A program made the position numbers and the translations under genes. Below are positions 33,912 through 42,129 of a stretch of 64,000 nt of DNA, piece by piece. Source of the stretch: Nitrospira sp. (lineage in GTDB: Bacteria; Nitrospirota; Nitrospiria; Nitrospirales; Nitrospiraceae); the NCBI GenBank assembly GCA_030123625.1, contig CP126121.1, positions 3,512,179-3,576,178 of the forward strand, read 5' to 3'. The stretch's first letter is position 1, and each line of letters starts with the position of its first letter. Below the pieces are notes generated by a model. It did no database searches. It was not told the DNA's origin and saw only the letters and a list, made by a program, of their open reading frames with translations.

Positions 33912-36900
33912 TGGTCTCCCGCCTCCTCGACATTTCCTTGCGTCAACGGATGCTTGTCATTATCTGCGCGCTCATGATCGGAGCCGGGGGTGTCTATGCC
34001 TTTCGGACCATTCCAATCGATGCCTTTCCCGATGTGACCAGCGTTTTGGTACAGGTCGTGACGAAAGCCCCGGGACTCTCGCCTGCCGAAGTCGAACGGT
34101 TGGTAACTTATCCCATCGAGCTGCAGCTCACCGGTGTGCCGTCTCTTACGGAAATGCGTTCCCTCACGAAAGTCGGTCTCTCGCTTATCACGATTGTGTT
34201 TGATGACTCAATGGACATCAACCTCGCCCGTCAACTGGTGCTCGAGCGATTGCTCGAAGTCGAGGAACAGCTTCCCCCGGGAGCCGAGCCGATGCTGGTG
34301 CCGAACAGTACGGGACTGGGAGAGGTGTATCAATACTATCTGGAGAGCCCTCCGGTCTCCGCTGCCGCTGCCGACGCGGAACATCAAAGTTTGATCCAAC
34401 AACGCACGATTCAAGATTGGGTGATTCGGCCTCTCTTGAAAAGCACACCGGAGGTCATCGACGTCAATTCGATGGGTGGGTATGTCAAGCAGTATCAAGT
34501 ATTGATCGAGCCTGGCATGCTGCGCAAATACAGCCTGACCCTTCGCGACGTGTTCGATGCGGTGGCGAGAAATAATGCCAATGCCGGGGGGAATATTCTG
34601 GAAAAACATGCTGAGAAGTACATTGTGCGCGGGATAGGGCTGATCCGCTCGCTTCAGGACATCGAACGTATCGTAGTCAAGGAAACCGGGGGGACTCCGG
34701 TCTATGTCTCCGATGTGGCGCAAGTCGTGATCGACCATGCCGTCAGACATGGGGCGACGGTCCTGAACGGGGATCGCGAGGTCGTCAGCGGGATCGTCCT
34801 CATGTTGCGGGGAGGCAATGCCCGGGATGTCGTTGAGGGGATCAAGGCTCGCATTGATGAAATCCATGCCAAGCGCCTGCTGCCGGACGGATTGCGCATT
34901 GTGCCGTTTTACGACCGCATCGAACTGATCACTGAGGCATTGAATACGGTCTACAAATCATTGGCCGAAGGAGTGGTGCTCGTGATCGTCGTGTTGTTTC
35001 TTTTTCTTGGGAACATTCGCAGCGCGCTGATCGTCGTCGGCACGCTGGTATTGGCGCCGCTTGCCACATTTATCGTCATGGAGCAAATCGGGCTGACCGC
35101 TAATCTGATGTCATTGGGAGGACTGGCGATCGCGATCGGTATGATTGTCGATGGGTCGGTCGTCGTGGTGGAGAACGTGTACCGACATCTGTCTCATCAG
35201 CCTTCCCTGCCACGGTTACAGTTGGTGACGGCGGCCGTGAAAGAAGTCGGGCAGCCGGTGGTGTTCGGTATTCTCATCATTATTCTTGTCTTTCTGCCTC
35301 TTCTGTCTCTGCACGGCATGGAAGGCAAGATGTTCAAGCCGCTGGCCTATACCATCATGATCGCTCTGATGGTGTCGCTTGTATTGTCGCTCACCCTGTC
35401 TCCGGTACTCTGTTTGTTAGCGTTGAAGCAGGGGAGTGAAGAAGATCCGTGGGTTGTCAGACAAGCCAAGCGTCTTTATGCTCCGGCGCTTCGATGGGCC
35501 CTCGGATATCGAACCGCCGTTTTGATATTGGCTGTCAGTGCATTGGTCGGCGCTCTTGCGTTGGTGCCCTCATTGGGCACCGAGTTTATTCCTATTCTCA
35601 ATGAGGGATCAGTCGCTCCTCAAACCATTCGATTGCCGAGCGTATCGCTTCCCGCTTCCATCGAGATTGAAAAGCGCATGCAACAGGCGATCATGGAATT
35701 TCCCGAAGTCGAAATGGTTGTTTCCAAGATCGGCCGAACCGAGTTGGGGAATGATCCGCAGGAGCCGAATGAGAGCGACCCGGTTGTTCGGCTGCGCCCA
35801 TTAGACCAATGGACCACGGCAAAGACCATGCCAGAATTGATGCAAAAGTTCCGTGAGCGTTTGGCGAGCGTTTCTGGAGCCACGTTTCTTATCAGCCAAC
35901 CCATCCAACAACGAGTCGATGAATTGATTTCCGGTGTCCGCACAGAAGCGACCGTGAAGTTGTTCGGCGACGACTTGGAGATGTTGCGGAACAAGGCTCA
36001 GGAAATCGCCGAGGTCTTAGGGAGCGTGCAAGGGGTTAAAGATATCAAGGTTGAGCAATTATTTGGACAGCCCTATCTTACCATCGATATCGATCGCGGG
36101 AAAATCGCCCGTCATGGCATCAACGTCTCCGACGTGCGGGAGATCATCACCACCGCCATCGGGGGACACGCGGCAACACGCGTCTATGAAGGACATCAAC
36201 GATTCGATTTGTTCGTGCGGTTTCCGGAACAGTACCGGGACAGTGTCGAAACCATCAGTAACATTCTACTCAGCGATCAGACCGGCGCACTGATTCCTCT
36301 GGCGGACCTCGGAACCGTTCAGTTGGAGGAAGGCCCGGGTCGGATCAGCCGGGATCAGCTTCAACGGTATGTGTCGATCGGCTTCAATACGATGGGGCGA
36401 GACATCGGGAGTCTTGTCACAGAAGCACAACACAAGATTACCGAACGAGTCGTGCTTCCTCCCGGCTATCGGATTACCTGGGGCGGATCATTTGAGAATA
36501 TGGAACGGGCAATGGCAAAGCTGCAGGTCATTGTTCCGATCACCATCGGGCTGATCTTCTTCTTGCTGTATTCAACCTTCAATTCACTTCGTCAGGCAAC
36601 CCTGATTATCTTGAACCTGCCCTTTGCGTTAATCGGCGGCGTGGTCGCGCTTTGGTTGACAGGGGAGTATCTCAGCGTGCCGGCGTCAGTCGGTTTCATC
36701 AATCTCTTCGGTGTGGCGGTGTTGAATGGGATTGTGCTCGTCTCCTATATGAATAAACTTCGAGAGGACGGCCATAGTTTGGACGAAGCGGTTATCTCAG
36801 GCGCGCTGCTTCGGCTACGCCCCGTCTTAATGACGGCGTTGGTTGCACTCTTGGGGTTGGTCCCCTTGGCGTTTAGCAATGGGATCGGATCGGAGGTGCA

Positions 36901-37132
36901 GCGTCCGTTAGCAATCGTCGTTATCGGCGGCCTCGTGAGTTCGACGTTGCTGACCTTGATCATGCTGCCGGTTCTCTATCGATGGCTCGAAGGCCGCTCG
37001 AAGGACCCGATGCATCGTGTGGAACCACGAACCGAATCGATATGTGATGGACACCAAACAGTAGGCGAAGCTCCTCATGGTAACGGCGAGCCGCGCTTCT
37101 CTCGCCGCCCCGGCGAGATCCCATCGATGTGA
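33911..37132 (+). CDS. Heavy-metal efflux RND transporter (CzcA/CusA family)
   Basis: The 1073-residue inner-membrane pump has the expected 12-segment layout. It starts SLRQRMLVIICALMIGAGGVYAFRTIPIDAFPDV, typical of the heavy-metal RND branch, and has two large periplasmic loops. The fourth membrane segment reads AIAIGMIVDGSVVVVEN: the first acidic residue found in CzcA-type pumps (DFGxxVDG) is Ile-Gly here, as in Cu/Ag-type members, while the second Asp and the Glu remain. The metal cannot be assigned from this alone. It is encoded in an overlapping channel-adaptor-pump operon followed by a cytochrome c. Confidence 0.93.
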   Translation: MVSRLLDISLRQRMLVIICALMIGAGGVYAFRTIPIDAFPDVTSVLVQVVTKAPGLSPAEVERLVTYPIELQLTGVPSLTEMRSLTKVGLSLITIVFDDSMDINLARQLVLERLLEVEEQLPPGAEPMLVPNSTGLGEVYQYYLESPPVSAAAADAEHQSLIQQRTIQDWVIRPLLKSTPEVIDVNSMGGYVKQYQVLIEPGMLRKYSLTLRDVFDAVARNNANAGGNILEKHAEKYIVRGIGLIRSLQDIERIVVKETGGTPVYVSDVAQVVIDHAVRHGATVLNGDREVVSGIVLMLRGGNARDVVEGIKARIDEIHAKRLLPDGLRIVPFYDRIELITEALNTVYKSLAEGVVLVIVVLFLFLGNIRSALIVVGTLVLAPLATFIVMEQIGLTANLMSLGGLAIAIGMIVDGSVVVVENVYRHLSHQPSLPRLQLVTAAVKEVGQPVVFGILIIILVFLPLLSLHGMEGKMFKPLAYTIMIALMVSLVLSLTLSPVLCLLALKQGSEEDPWVVRQAKRLYAPALRWALGYRTAVLILAVSALVGALALVPSLGTEFIPILNEGSVAPQTIRLPSVSLPASIEIEKRMQQAIMEFPEVEMVVSKIGRTELGNDPQEPNESDPVVRLRPLDQWTTAKTMPELMQKFRERLASVSGATFLISQPIQQRVDELISGVRTEATVKLFGDDLEMLRNKAQEIAEVLGSVQGVKDIKVEQLFGQPYLTIDIDRGKIARHGINVSDVREIITTAIGGHAATRVYEGHQRFDLFVRFPEQYRDSVETISNILLSDQTGALIPLADLGTVQLEEGPGRISRDQLQRYVSIGFNTMGRDIGSLVTEAQHKITERVVLPPGYRITWGGSFENMERAMAKLQVIVPITIGLIFFLLYSTFNSLRQATLIILNLPFALIGGVVALWLTGEYLSVPASVGFINLFGVAVLNGIVLVSYMNKLREDGHSLDEAVISGALLRLRPVLMTALVALLGLVPLAFSNGIGSEVQRPLAIVVIGGLVSSTLLTLIMLPVLYRWLEGRSKDPMHRVEPRTESICDGHQTVGEAPHGNGEPRFSRRPGEIPSM

Positions 37133-37521
37133 TGGATGAATCGGCTGAGAAGAGACGGCCTGGTATGGGCAAGATATTCATCAAGATAGTCATGGGGCTA
37201 GCAGCGATCGCAGTGGGAAGTCAGTTCGCAATCGCTGCGCCGAAAGAGACCGATTCACCGAGTGCCGACTATGCCGATGGCAAAAGGATTTTTACTCGAT
37301 ATTGTGCGGGCTGCCATGGACCAGAAGGAAAAGGGGATGGGTACCTACTGCTTGGCCCTGAACCGGGCAATCTTGCAGGGCTGGCGACGAAAACAAAGTC
37401 GGATATGGCCCTCCTGCAAATCATCCACGAAGGAAAGCCCAACATGCCTTCCTGGAAAGTCCGCTTGTCGGAAAATGAGAGCCGCGCTGTACTAACCTAT
37501 ATCCGGACGTTGGCAAAGTAG
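37129..37521 (+). CDS. Periplasmic mono-haem cytochrome c
   Basis: A small class I cytochrome: signal peptide (IFIKIVMGLAAIAVGSQFAIAA), one CxxCH haem site (YCAGCHGPEGKGDG) and a distal Met (KPNMPSW), ending AVLTYIRTLAK. It would carry electrons in the periplasm. The frame opens with GTG 37129 and ATG 37132, overlapping the RND stop; ATG 37165 directly before the signal peptide is an equally good start. Coupling to a metal pump is unusual but seen in nitrite-oxidising lineages; the functional link is inference. Confidence 0.85.
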   Translation: MMDESAEKRRPGMGKIFIKIVMGLAAIAVGSQFAIAAPKETDSPSADYADGKRIFTRYCAGCHGPEGKGDGYLLLGPEPGNLAGLATKTKSDMALLQIIHEGKPNMPSWKVRLSENESRAVLTYIRTLAK

Positions 37522-37802
37522 AGAGAGCCGTCCGAATCCCTACTTGAACCACGTGTCAGCTTCTCGTCAAAACACGCACGCACGCATCCCATGGCAACTA
37601 TTTTGCGGAAATTGAGCCGAGTGGACGTGGCCGGTATTGCTGAAGTCATCAGTACAACTGGAGAGCTAAGCTAGAAATGGTGCCGAGGGACAAAATCGAA
37701 CTGTCGACACCAGCCTTTTCAGGACAAGAAGAAAGTAAGCAAGATCAAATAGATAAGCTCAAAACACAGTGCAAACAGTGACATTTCATGTCATGAAAAA
37801 TC
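37522..37802. other. Intergenic boundary between core and accessory DNA
   Basis: No coding frame of note. A short ACGC repeat tract lies near 37573-37586. From here rightward the gene content switches from housekeeping to toxin-antitoxin, mobilization and defence genes. Confidence 0.4.
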
Positions 37803-37848
37803 AATGAGTTACAGGAGTAGGTGCCACTGGTGGCACCTTAATGAGTTA
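37803..37848. repeat. Palindrome flanked by 9-bp direct repeats
   Basis: A perfect palindrome (AGGTGCCAC, TG, GTGGCACCT; 37819-37838) lies between two copies of AATGAGTTA (37803-37811 and 37840-37848). It could be an operator, a small hairpin or the scar of a short insertion; it is just upstream of the higBA promoter. Confidence 0.6.
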
Positions 37849-37890
37849 TACGCAAAAGTTCGCTAGGATATAATTTTACAGGTTACGTAA
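37846..37890 (+). promoter_or_regulatory. Probable promoter/operator of the decayed higBA module
   Basis: TATAAT at 37869-37874 with TTATAC 17 nt upstream, followed by the palindrome TTACGTAA at 37883-37890, which lies where an antitoxin would bind to autoregulate. The toxin start is at 37919. Confidence 0.5.
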
Positions 37891-37918
37891 ATCGTAAACA
37901 TGTGATGGTATTCTGGTC

Positions 37919-38168
37919 GTGATAAGAGGCTTTCGGGACAAAAAGACGGAAAGTTTCTTTTCAGGAGAAACGGGAAAAGAGTTTTCTAGTTTTAGACGAG
38001 TCGCGGAACGGAAACTGACGATGCTCGACAACGCATCCGACCTCAAGGACCTGTTGTCACCGGCAGGTAATCGGCTGGGCAAGCTGAAAGGAGATCGTGC
38101 GGGACAGCACAGCATCAGGATCGATGTCTGATGGCCCCCATGATGTCGAGATCACCGATTATCACTGA
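37919..38168 (+). pseudogene. higB: HigB-type toxin gene with internal deletion
   Basis: The frame opens as a RelE-fold HigB toxin (GFRDKKTESFF, NRLGKLKGDRAGQHSIRID) but then stops at TGA after 70 residues. The final piece of the same family (DGPHDVEITDYH, ending at the TGA 38166-38168) follows in another frame. The usual block between them, which has an NDQWRICFRW-type sequence, is missing, so about 30-45 bases have been deleted. That block carries strands and basic residues needed for mRNA cleavage, so the toxin should be inactive. The antitoxin gene follows after 13 nt. Confidence 0.85.
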
Positions 38169-38181
38169 GAGAGGTAACACC

Positions 38182-38501
38182 ATGATCAAAAATGGCATGC
38201 GGCCGGTTCATCCCGGGAGATTCTGTTAGAGGAGTTCATGAAGCCGGCAGTCCCTCTGATCAATGCCAATATGCTCGCAAAGGCCCTCGCTGTGCCGGCG
38301 AATCGGATTACAGCAATTCTCAAAGGACAGCGAGGCATTACGGGCGATACTGCCGTTCGTCTAGCGGCATTCTTCGACACCACCGCTGAATTTTGGATGA
38401 ACCTGCAGAAGACCTACGAGCTGCGCCTTGCAGAAGAAGCCATGTCGAGCAAGGTGAGGAAACACATTGAGCAAAGCAGGGAATCACGTGTATCGGCCTA
38501 A
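38182..38501 (+). pseudogene. higA: HigA-type antitoxin gene with a 5' frameshift
   Basis: ATG 38182 (GAGAGG upstream) begins the standard HigA N-terminus (KNGMRPVHPG) but a base is missing at the CCCGGG of 38212-38217 and the frame hits TAG. The rest of the protein is intact in another frame from ATG 38238: LAKALAVPANRITAILKGQRGITGD (helix-turn-helix), FWMNLQKTYELRLAEE. A shortened 87-residue protein that retains the DNA-binding domain could still be made from 38238. It may therefore survive as a repressor, although its toxin partner is broken. Confidence 0.85.
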
Positions 38502-38578
38502 GGTCCATGTAAGAGAAGAGTAGCGTGCTTAACCGCGTTGCTCGACGTAACCGACCGACTTCAACAGGAGATACGAAG

Positions 38579-38887
38579 ATGCGGACCAGGTCAGTGCGTA
38601 GTGAAACATTGGACCTTCGATTAAGTTCTGCAGATAAACGGATACTAGAAGCTGCTGCCTCTGTATCTAATCGTTCCGTGAGTGAGTTTGCCCGGGACAG
38701 TGCCTTGTCTCGTGCTCATGAAATGCTGGCTGATCGTCGCATGTTCCTATTGAGTCGGGCCAAGTAGGCTGAGTTTCAAGCCGCTCTGGATGCTCCAACT
38801 CGCCACATCCCTCGTATGCAGCGTCTCTTGACCGTGCTGGGATTTTTTGACGCTGATACTTCTTCCGCACCGGCAGAGAAGCGTTGA
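38579..38887 (+). pseudogene. DUF1778 (TacA-like) antitoxin gene with a Trp-to-amber change
   Basis: ATG 38579 (AGGAG 8 nt upstream) begins a DUF1778 antitoxin: ribbon-helix-helix part ETLDLRLSSADKRILEAAA, then SVSEFARDSALSRAHEMLADRR. TAG at 38765-38767 stands where the family normally has Trp before the toxin-wrapping tail. After it the same frame continues with AEFQAALDAP and ends at TGA 38885-38887, overlapping the toxin start. The 62-residue product keeps DNA binding but lacks the tail that would neutralise the toxin. Confidence 0.85.
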
Positions 38888-39378
38888 CCCGGACTATCGA
38901 AAAACTTCGGCGGCATCAAGCCGTTGAGGCGTTCGATTGTGGCCGGGACGAACTCAATCGCTTTCTCAAACAGCACGCACTCCAGAACCCGTAGAGTGGA
39001 CGCGCGCATACCTCATGGCTCTGGAGGATCATACCGTCGTGGGGTACTACAGCGCTTGCTGTTGGATCGGTGGAACAGGAACAGGTTCCGGAGCGAGTGG
39101 GGAAAGGATTGGCCAGACATTCGAGTCCCATCATGCTGTTGGTGAGGCTGGCAGTCGATCAAAATTGGCAGACTCAGGGAATTGGCGCTGCGCTGCTAAA
39201 GGACGCGGTGCTTCGAACGCTCCAGGCGGCGGATATTGCAGGAATTCGTGCTCTCGTGGTCCATGCCAAAGACGAGGCGACGAGAAGCTTTTACGCGCAT
39301 TTGGATTTCCTTCCTTCGCCAAGCGACCCGTTGCATTTCTTCATGCTTCTGAAAGACGCTCATAGGATTGTCTCCTGA
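38884..39378 (+). pseudogene. GNAT-type (TacT-like) toxin gene with two compensating frameshifts
   Basis: A TTG at 38884, overlapping the antitoxin stop, opens a TacT-like acetyltransferase toxin (AVEAFDCGRDELNRFLKQHALQN). The frame then meets TAG at 38992-38994. The next family block (ALEDHTVVGYYS) is in a second frame, and the remainder (VEQEQVPERVGKGLARH, DQNWQTQGIGAALLKDAVLRT, FYAHLDFLPSP) returns to the first frame. The GNAT acetyl-CoA loop (QGIGAALL) is preserved, but no full-length protein can be made. Such toxins acetylate aminoacyl-tRNAs. Confidence 0.85.
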
Positions 39379-39429
39379 ACCTCTTGCCTTCGTCTTGAAC
39401 GAGCGCTCTTGGTGAGTGCGAAATCTGGC

Positions 39430-39771
39430 TTACGCCAGAACCACTTCCTGGAGCGGTTCATTTTTCCGGCGTCGTGAGACTTGCACCGTCACTTTGCGGT
39501 CCAGCTTGTTCAAGAAGGCCATCAACCGGGCTTCGGAAAACCGGTGATACCGCGCATTCATCAGGTGGGAGACTTCCGTCTGCCCAATATCCAGCACGTC
39601 CTGCACGTCTTTTTGCTTTTTGAGCCCTCGGCCTTTAAGGATTTTGAGGATTTGATGGCCCAGTTCAGCCCGCATGAACAGGCTCTCGGAGTCCTTCAAG
39701 CCTAAATCCGCAAAGACATTCCCGGAACTGACTTCATAGTTGATGGTGTTCTTTTTCTTCATGACGGCCAC
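39430..39771 (-). CDS. XRE-family antitoxin (HigA-2-like) of an intact TA pair
   Basis: A 113-residue helix-turn-helix protein (KKQKDVQDVLDIGQTEVSHLMNARYHRFSEARLMAFLNKL) of the kind paired with Gp49/RelE-like toxins. Its start overlaps the end of the toxin gene by 13 nt, the usual toxin-first order for this family. The C-terminus is basic. It should neutralise the toxin and repress the operon. The frame is intact, unlike the neighbouring TA modules. Confidence 0.88.
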   Translation of the reverse strand: MAVMKKKNTINYEVSSGNVFADLGLKDSESLFMRAELGHQILKILKGRGLKKQKDVQDVLDIGQTEVSHLMNARYHRFSEARLMAFLNKLDRKVTVQVSRRRKNEPLQEVVLA

Positions 39772-40124
39772 TCCTTTTCCATGGCGACTGCTTCCTTATA
39801 TCGCCGCGTAATCAACTCCACGTCTCTCGGAGGTGTCGCGATGCCCTTTTTGCTTTTCTTCTGAAACGCATGCAGCACATAGAGCCGCTTGCCGATCTGG
39901 ACAGCATACACCAGCCGATACGTGTTGCTGTCAAAATCGTCCCTGATTTCAAAAATGCCGCTGCCGAGTCCCTTTAACATTTTGCTGTGCGGCGGGTCTT
40001 CGCCTCGCTGAGCCAGATACAGCTCGCCGCCCATCTGTTTTTGTACGTCCTCCGGCATCTTCTTCAATTGCTTCTTGCTATCGCCCATCCAGACCACAGG
40101 TCGGAGTGCACTATCTTTCGACAC
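39759..40124 (-). CDS. RelE-fold (phage Gp49-like, HigB-2-type) toxin
   Basis: A 121-residue toxin: WMGDSKKQLKKMPEDVQKQMG, then MLKGLGSGIFEIRDDFDSNTYRLVYAVQIGKRLYVLHAFQKKSKKG, the signature of Gp49-like mRNA interferases. GTG 40124 is preceded by AAGGAGAAACAGAC, a strong ribosome site. Upstream on this strand, TTGAAA with TATCGT 17 nt downstream may be its promoter. The whole pair is oriented opposite to the other modules nearby, so it was probably a separate acquisition. Confidence 0.88.
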   Translation of the reverse strand: MSKDSALRPVVWMGDSKKQLKKMPEDVQKQMGGELYLAQRGEDPPHSKMLKGLGSGIFEIRDDFDSNTYRLVYAVQIGKRLYVLHAFQKKSKKGIATPPRDVELITRRYKEAVAMEKEWPS

Positions 40125-40919
40125 GTCTGTTTCTCCTTAACCGGTATCTATCAACGATATGACAAGATTGTAATAATTTCAAGAATCATGTCTTCTGAGG
40201 TGGAATCACGCTGCTGGTGTAAAAGGAGACCACCAAACGCACGGTAGGCTAAGGCAGATTGCAACCGAGAGGTATATCCTGTTTTATTCCTATAGACCCA
40301 CAACCCGCCCCTTTCCTCTTCAAGTTCCAACGGCACGGGATGTTCAGCGAAGAGGTCTGCTCTGCATGCTTTCCTATTCACGCTGTAGGAATTACACGGC
40401 AGGCCTCTCTGGGCGGAGACTTTGCCAATCAGGCCTCTGAGGCACCGCGTCCGGAGACGCCGTGCCATCTGGAGTCAGCACCGTCGTGTCGCGCGACGCG
40501 ACTCGACCGTGCCGAGAGAACATCCGTGGCACATCAAGGCGTGTGGCACGCCCGTGGCAACCGCGCCACCGCGGACGGTGTCACGCTTGCAGCCGTTCGT
40601 GGCCACAGACTGGGAGATTCTGTTTCGCCCCCGCGTGGGTGAGGGGCGCAACACGATGTTGAGAAGAGGTCAGGGGGCGAGTCCAGTGTCTGAGTCCGTT
40701 CATGATCGGTTCGGCTCTTCCGCGGAAGATCGAAGAGGATAATGGAAGCGATCTCATAGGCCTCTATGGTGCTGGACACATCGTTACACGTGAAGGTGTT
40801 TGATCCGGTGTGTTCCGTGTGGGCAGTCACGTGACATCTGGAGATATCGCCTGCTGCAGTGACTGGTCTCTTCATACCTGATAGCATTATGGACATTCTC
40901 AGTGAGCCGGGGAGGGACC
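40125..40919. other. 800-bp gap between TA modules, no convincing gene
   Basis: Frames exist on both strands (for example 40151-40468 minus and 40534-41181 minus), but they have no ribosome sites or recognisable motifs and several overlap each other. The sequence is GC-rich and Arg-codon-rich in all frames, as expected for non-coding or decayed DNA. Possible remnant of a lost gene. Confidence 0.45.
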
Positions 40920-41120
40920 ATGAGACACCGCGCCTCGAAACGGCACAAGCATCTCCAACTCGAGCAAGCGAAGCTGACGCGCGCGAAGACCGTGCTTGGT
41001 GCCAAGACAGAGACAGAAGCCATCGAACGCGCCCTCGCGTTCGTGGTAGAGGAACACTCGCTCGACAAACCGTTGAGGTGGGCAAAGGGACGCCTGCGGC
41101 TGCGAACAGTCTTTCGCTGA
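40920..41120 (+). CDS. VapB-type antitoxin
   Basis: A 66-residue protein (LEQAKLTRAKTVLGAKTETEAIERALAFVVEE) of the VapB group that pairs with PIN toxins; the middle is a ribbon-helix-helix-like DNA-binding region. ATG 40920 has GGGAGG just upstream. The toxin gene begins one base after this stop. The antitoxin looks intact, but its partner is truncated, so it may be an orphan. Confidence 0.75.
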   Translation: MRHRASKRHKHLQLEQAKLTRAKTVLGAKTETEAIERALAFVVEEHSLDKPLRWAKGRLRLRTVFR

Positions 41121-41121
41121 G

Positions 41122-41346
41122 ATGCGGCGTCTCATTCTTGACACCACCCTCTACATCGATTGGTTTAACACGGGTGCGCACGTGCCGCTCCTGTTTCAGC
41201 CCGACGCGGTCAACATGATGAGTGCCGTGGTCATGATGGAGCTGTTAGCCGGTGCCCATGCTGTCCGAGATCGGACTCGTCTGCACGATCTGTTCAGTGC
41301 CATGGGCTTGCCGTCGTATATCCAAACGGGTATAATCACTTCGTGA
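41122..41346 (+). pseudogene. VapC (PIN-domain) toxin, C-terminal half missing
   Basis: The first two thirds of the frame is a typical PIN toxin start (RRLILDTTLYIDWFNTG with the first catalytic Asp, then SAVVMMELLAGA with the Glu). After about residue 60 the family resemblance ends and the frame stops at codon 75. The usual 130-residue protein has two further acidic residues in its second half. Those are gone, so the nuclease should be dead. The break falls at the promoter of the next TA pair, suggesting that pair inserted or recombined here. Confidence 0.8.
41308..41336 (+). promoter_or_regulatory. Promoter of the 41343 TA pair, probably giving a leaderless mRNA
   Basis: TTGCCG (41308-41313), a 17-nt spacer and a perfect TATAAT (41331-41336). 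The GTG start codon at 41343 lies only 6 nt after the -10 box, which is where transcription should begin, so the message would have no 5' leader. Confidence 0.65.
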
Positions 41347-41672
41347 AACCACTGCGCTTTCTCGGGAACTCACTGGAATGCCTCCGAGAGTTTCCGGAGG
41401 ATGTGCGACATGATGCAGGGTATCAGCTGGAACAAGTCCAGCGTGGCAAGCCCGCGAGGGACTTCAAACCGATGCCGTCGGTGGGAACGGGAGTGGAAGA
41501 ACTCCGGGTGTCGGATGATTCCGGCACGTATCGTGTAATTTACCTCGCACGGTTCGCTGAAGCGGTCTACGTGCTCCATGTGTTTCAGAAGAAAACTCGC
41601 GCGACGAGCGCGCGCGACCTCGAGCTGGCGAGGATACGGTACGCCGCACTCAAGCGAGGGAGACATGGGTAA
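41343..41672 (+). CDS. RelE-fold (Gp49-like) toxin
   Basis: A 109-residue mRNA-interferase-like toxin: LECLREFPEDVRHDAGYQLEQVQRG, then SGTYRVIYLARFAEAVYVLHVFQKKTR, the conserved core of the family. GTG 41343 has no ribosome site, consistent with the leaderless promoter immediately upstream. Its stop codon overlaps the antitoxin ATG by one base. This module is intact and separate from the 39.8-kb pair, with which it shares family but little sequence. Confidence 0.88.
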   Translation: MKPLRFLGNSLECLREFPEDVRHDAGYQLEQVQRGKPARDFKPMPSVGTGVEELRVSDDSGTYRVIYLARFAEAVYVLHVFQKKTRATSARDLELARIRYAALKRGRHG

Positions 41673-41992
41673 TGGGTAAGATGGTGCACAGCTTCAAGAG
41701 TGTGTGGGATGCGTTGGCTGATACGCCCGAAGAGGCCGCGAATTTGCGCGCACGCGCTGGCCTCATGCGGCAGATCACCGAGGTCATTGAGGCGAATGGG
41801 TGGACTCAGATGGAAGCGGGCGTTCAATGTGGGGTCACGCAGCCGCGCATCAATGATCTCCTCCGTGGACGGATCTCACGCTTTTCCTTAGATGCGCTGG
41901 TGAACATGGCCGCGGCGCTGGGGCGACCAGTCCGAGTGGAATTACAGCGTCCCAAACACAAGCCGCTGACTCGGGTGCGTCGTTCGGCCTAA
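41672..41992 (+). CDS. XRE-family antitoxin
   Basis: A 106-residue helix-turn-helix protein (LMRQITEVIEANGWTQMEAGVQCGVTQPRINDLLRGRISRFSLDALVNMAAALG), the standard partner of Gp49-like toxins. ATG 41672 overlaps the toxin stop (TAATG). The C-terminus is basic (KHKPLTRVRRSA). Frame intact. Confidence 0.88.
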   Translation: MGKMVHSFKSVWDALADTPEEAANLRARAGLMRQITEVIEANGWTQMEAGVQCGVTQPRINDLLRGRISRFSLDALVNMAAALGRPVRVELQRPKHKPLTRVRRSA

Positions 41993-42129
41993 GCCCTCTC
42001 TCGCCGCCGTGAGGACGACGTCTTCGACGTGGCCCGCGTTCATCATGAGGGCCACAATCCCACTCGTCATCTTTCCGCGGGCTCACGCACTTGAACGCCT
42101 GACGCACAGGTGTGCTATATCAGACCTGT

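Noticed and set aside
40151-41181. Frames of 105 and 215 codons on the minus strand between TA modules
   Set aside because: Low-complexity composition, mutual overlap with better genes (VapB) and no recognisable motif.
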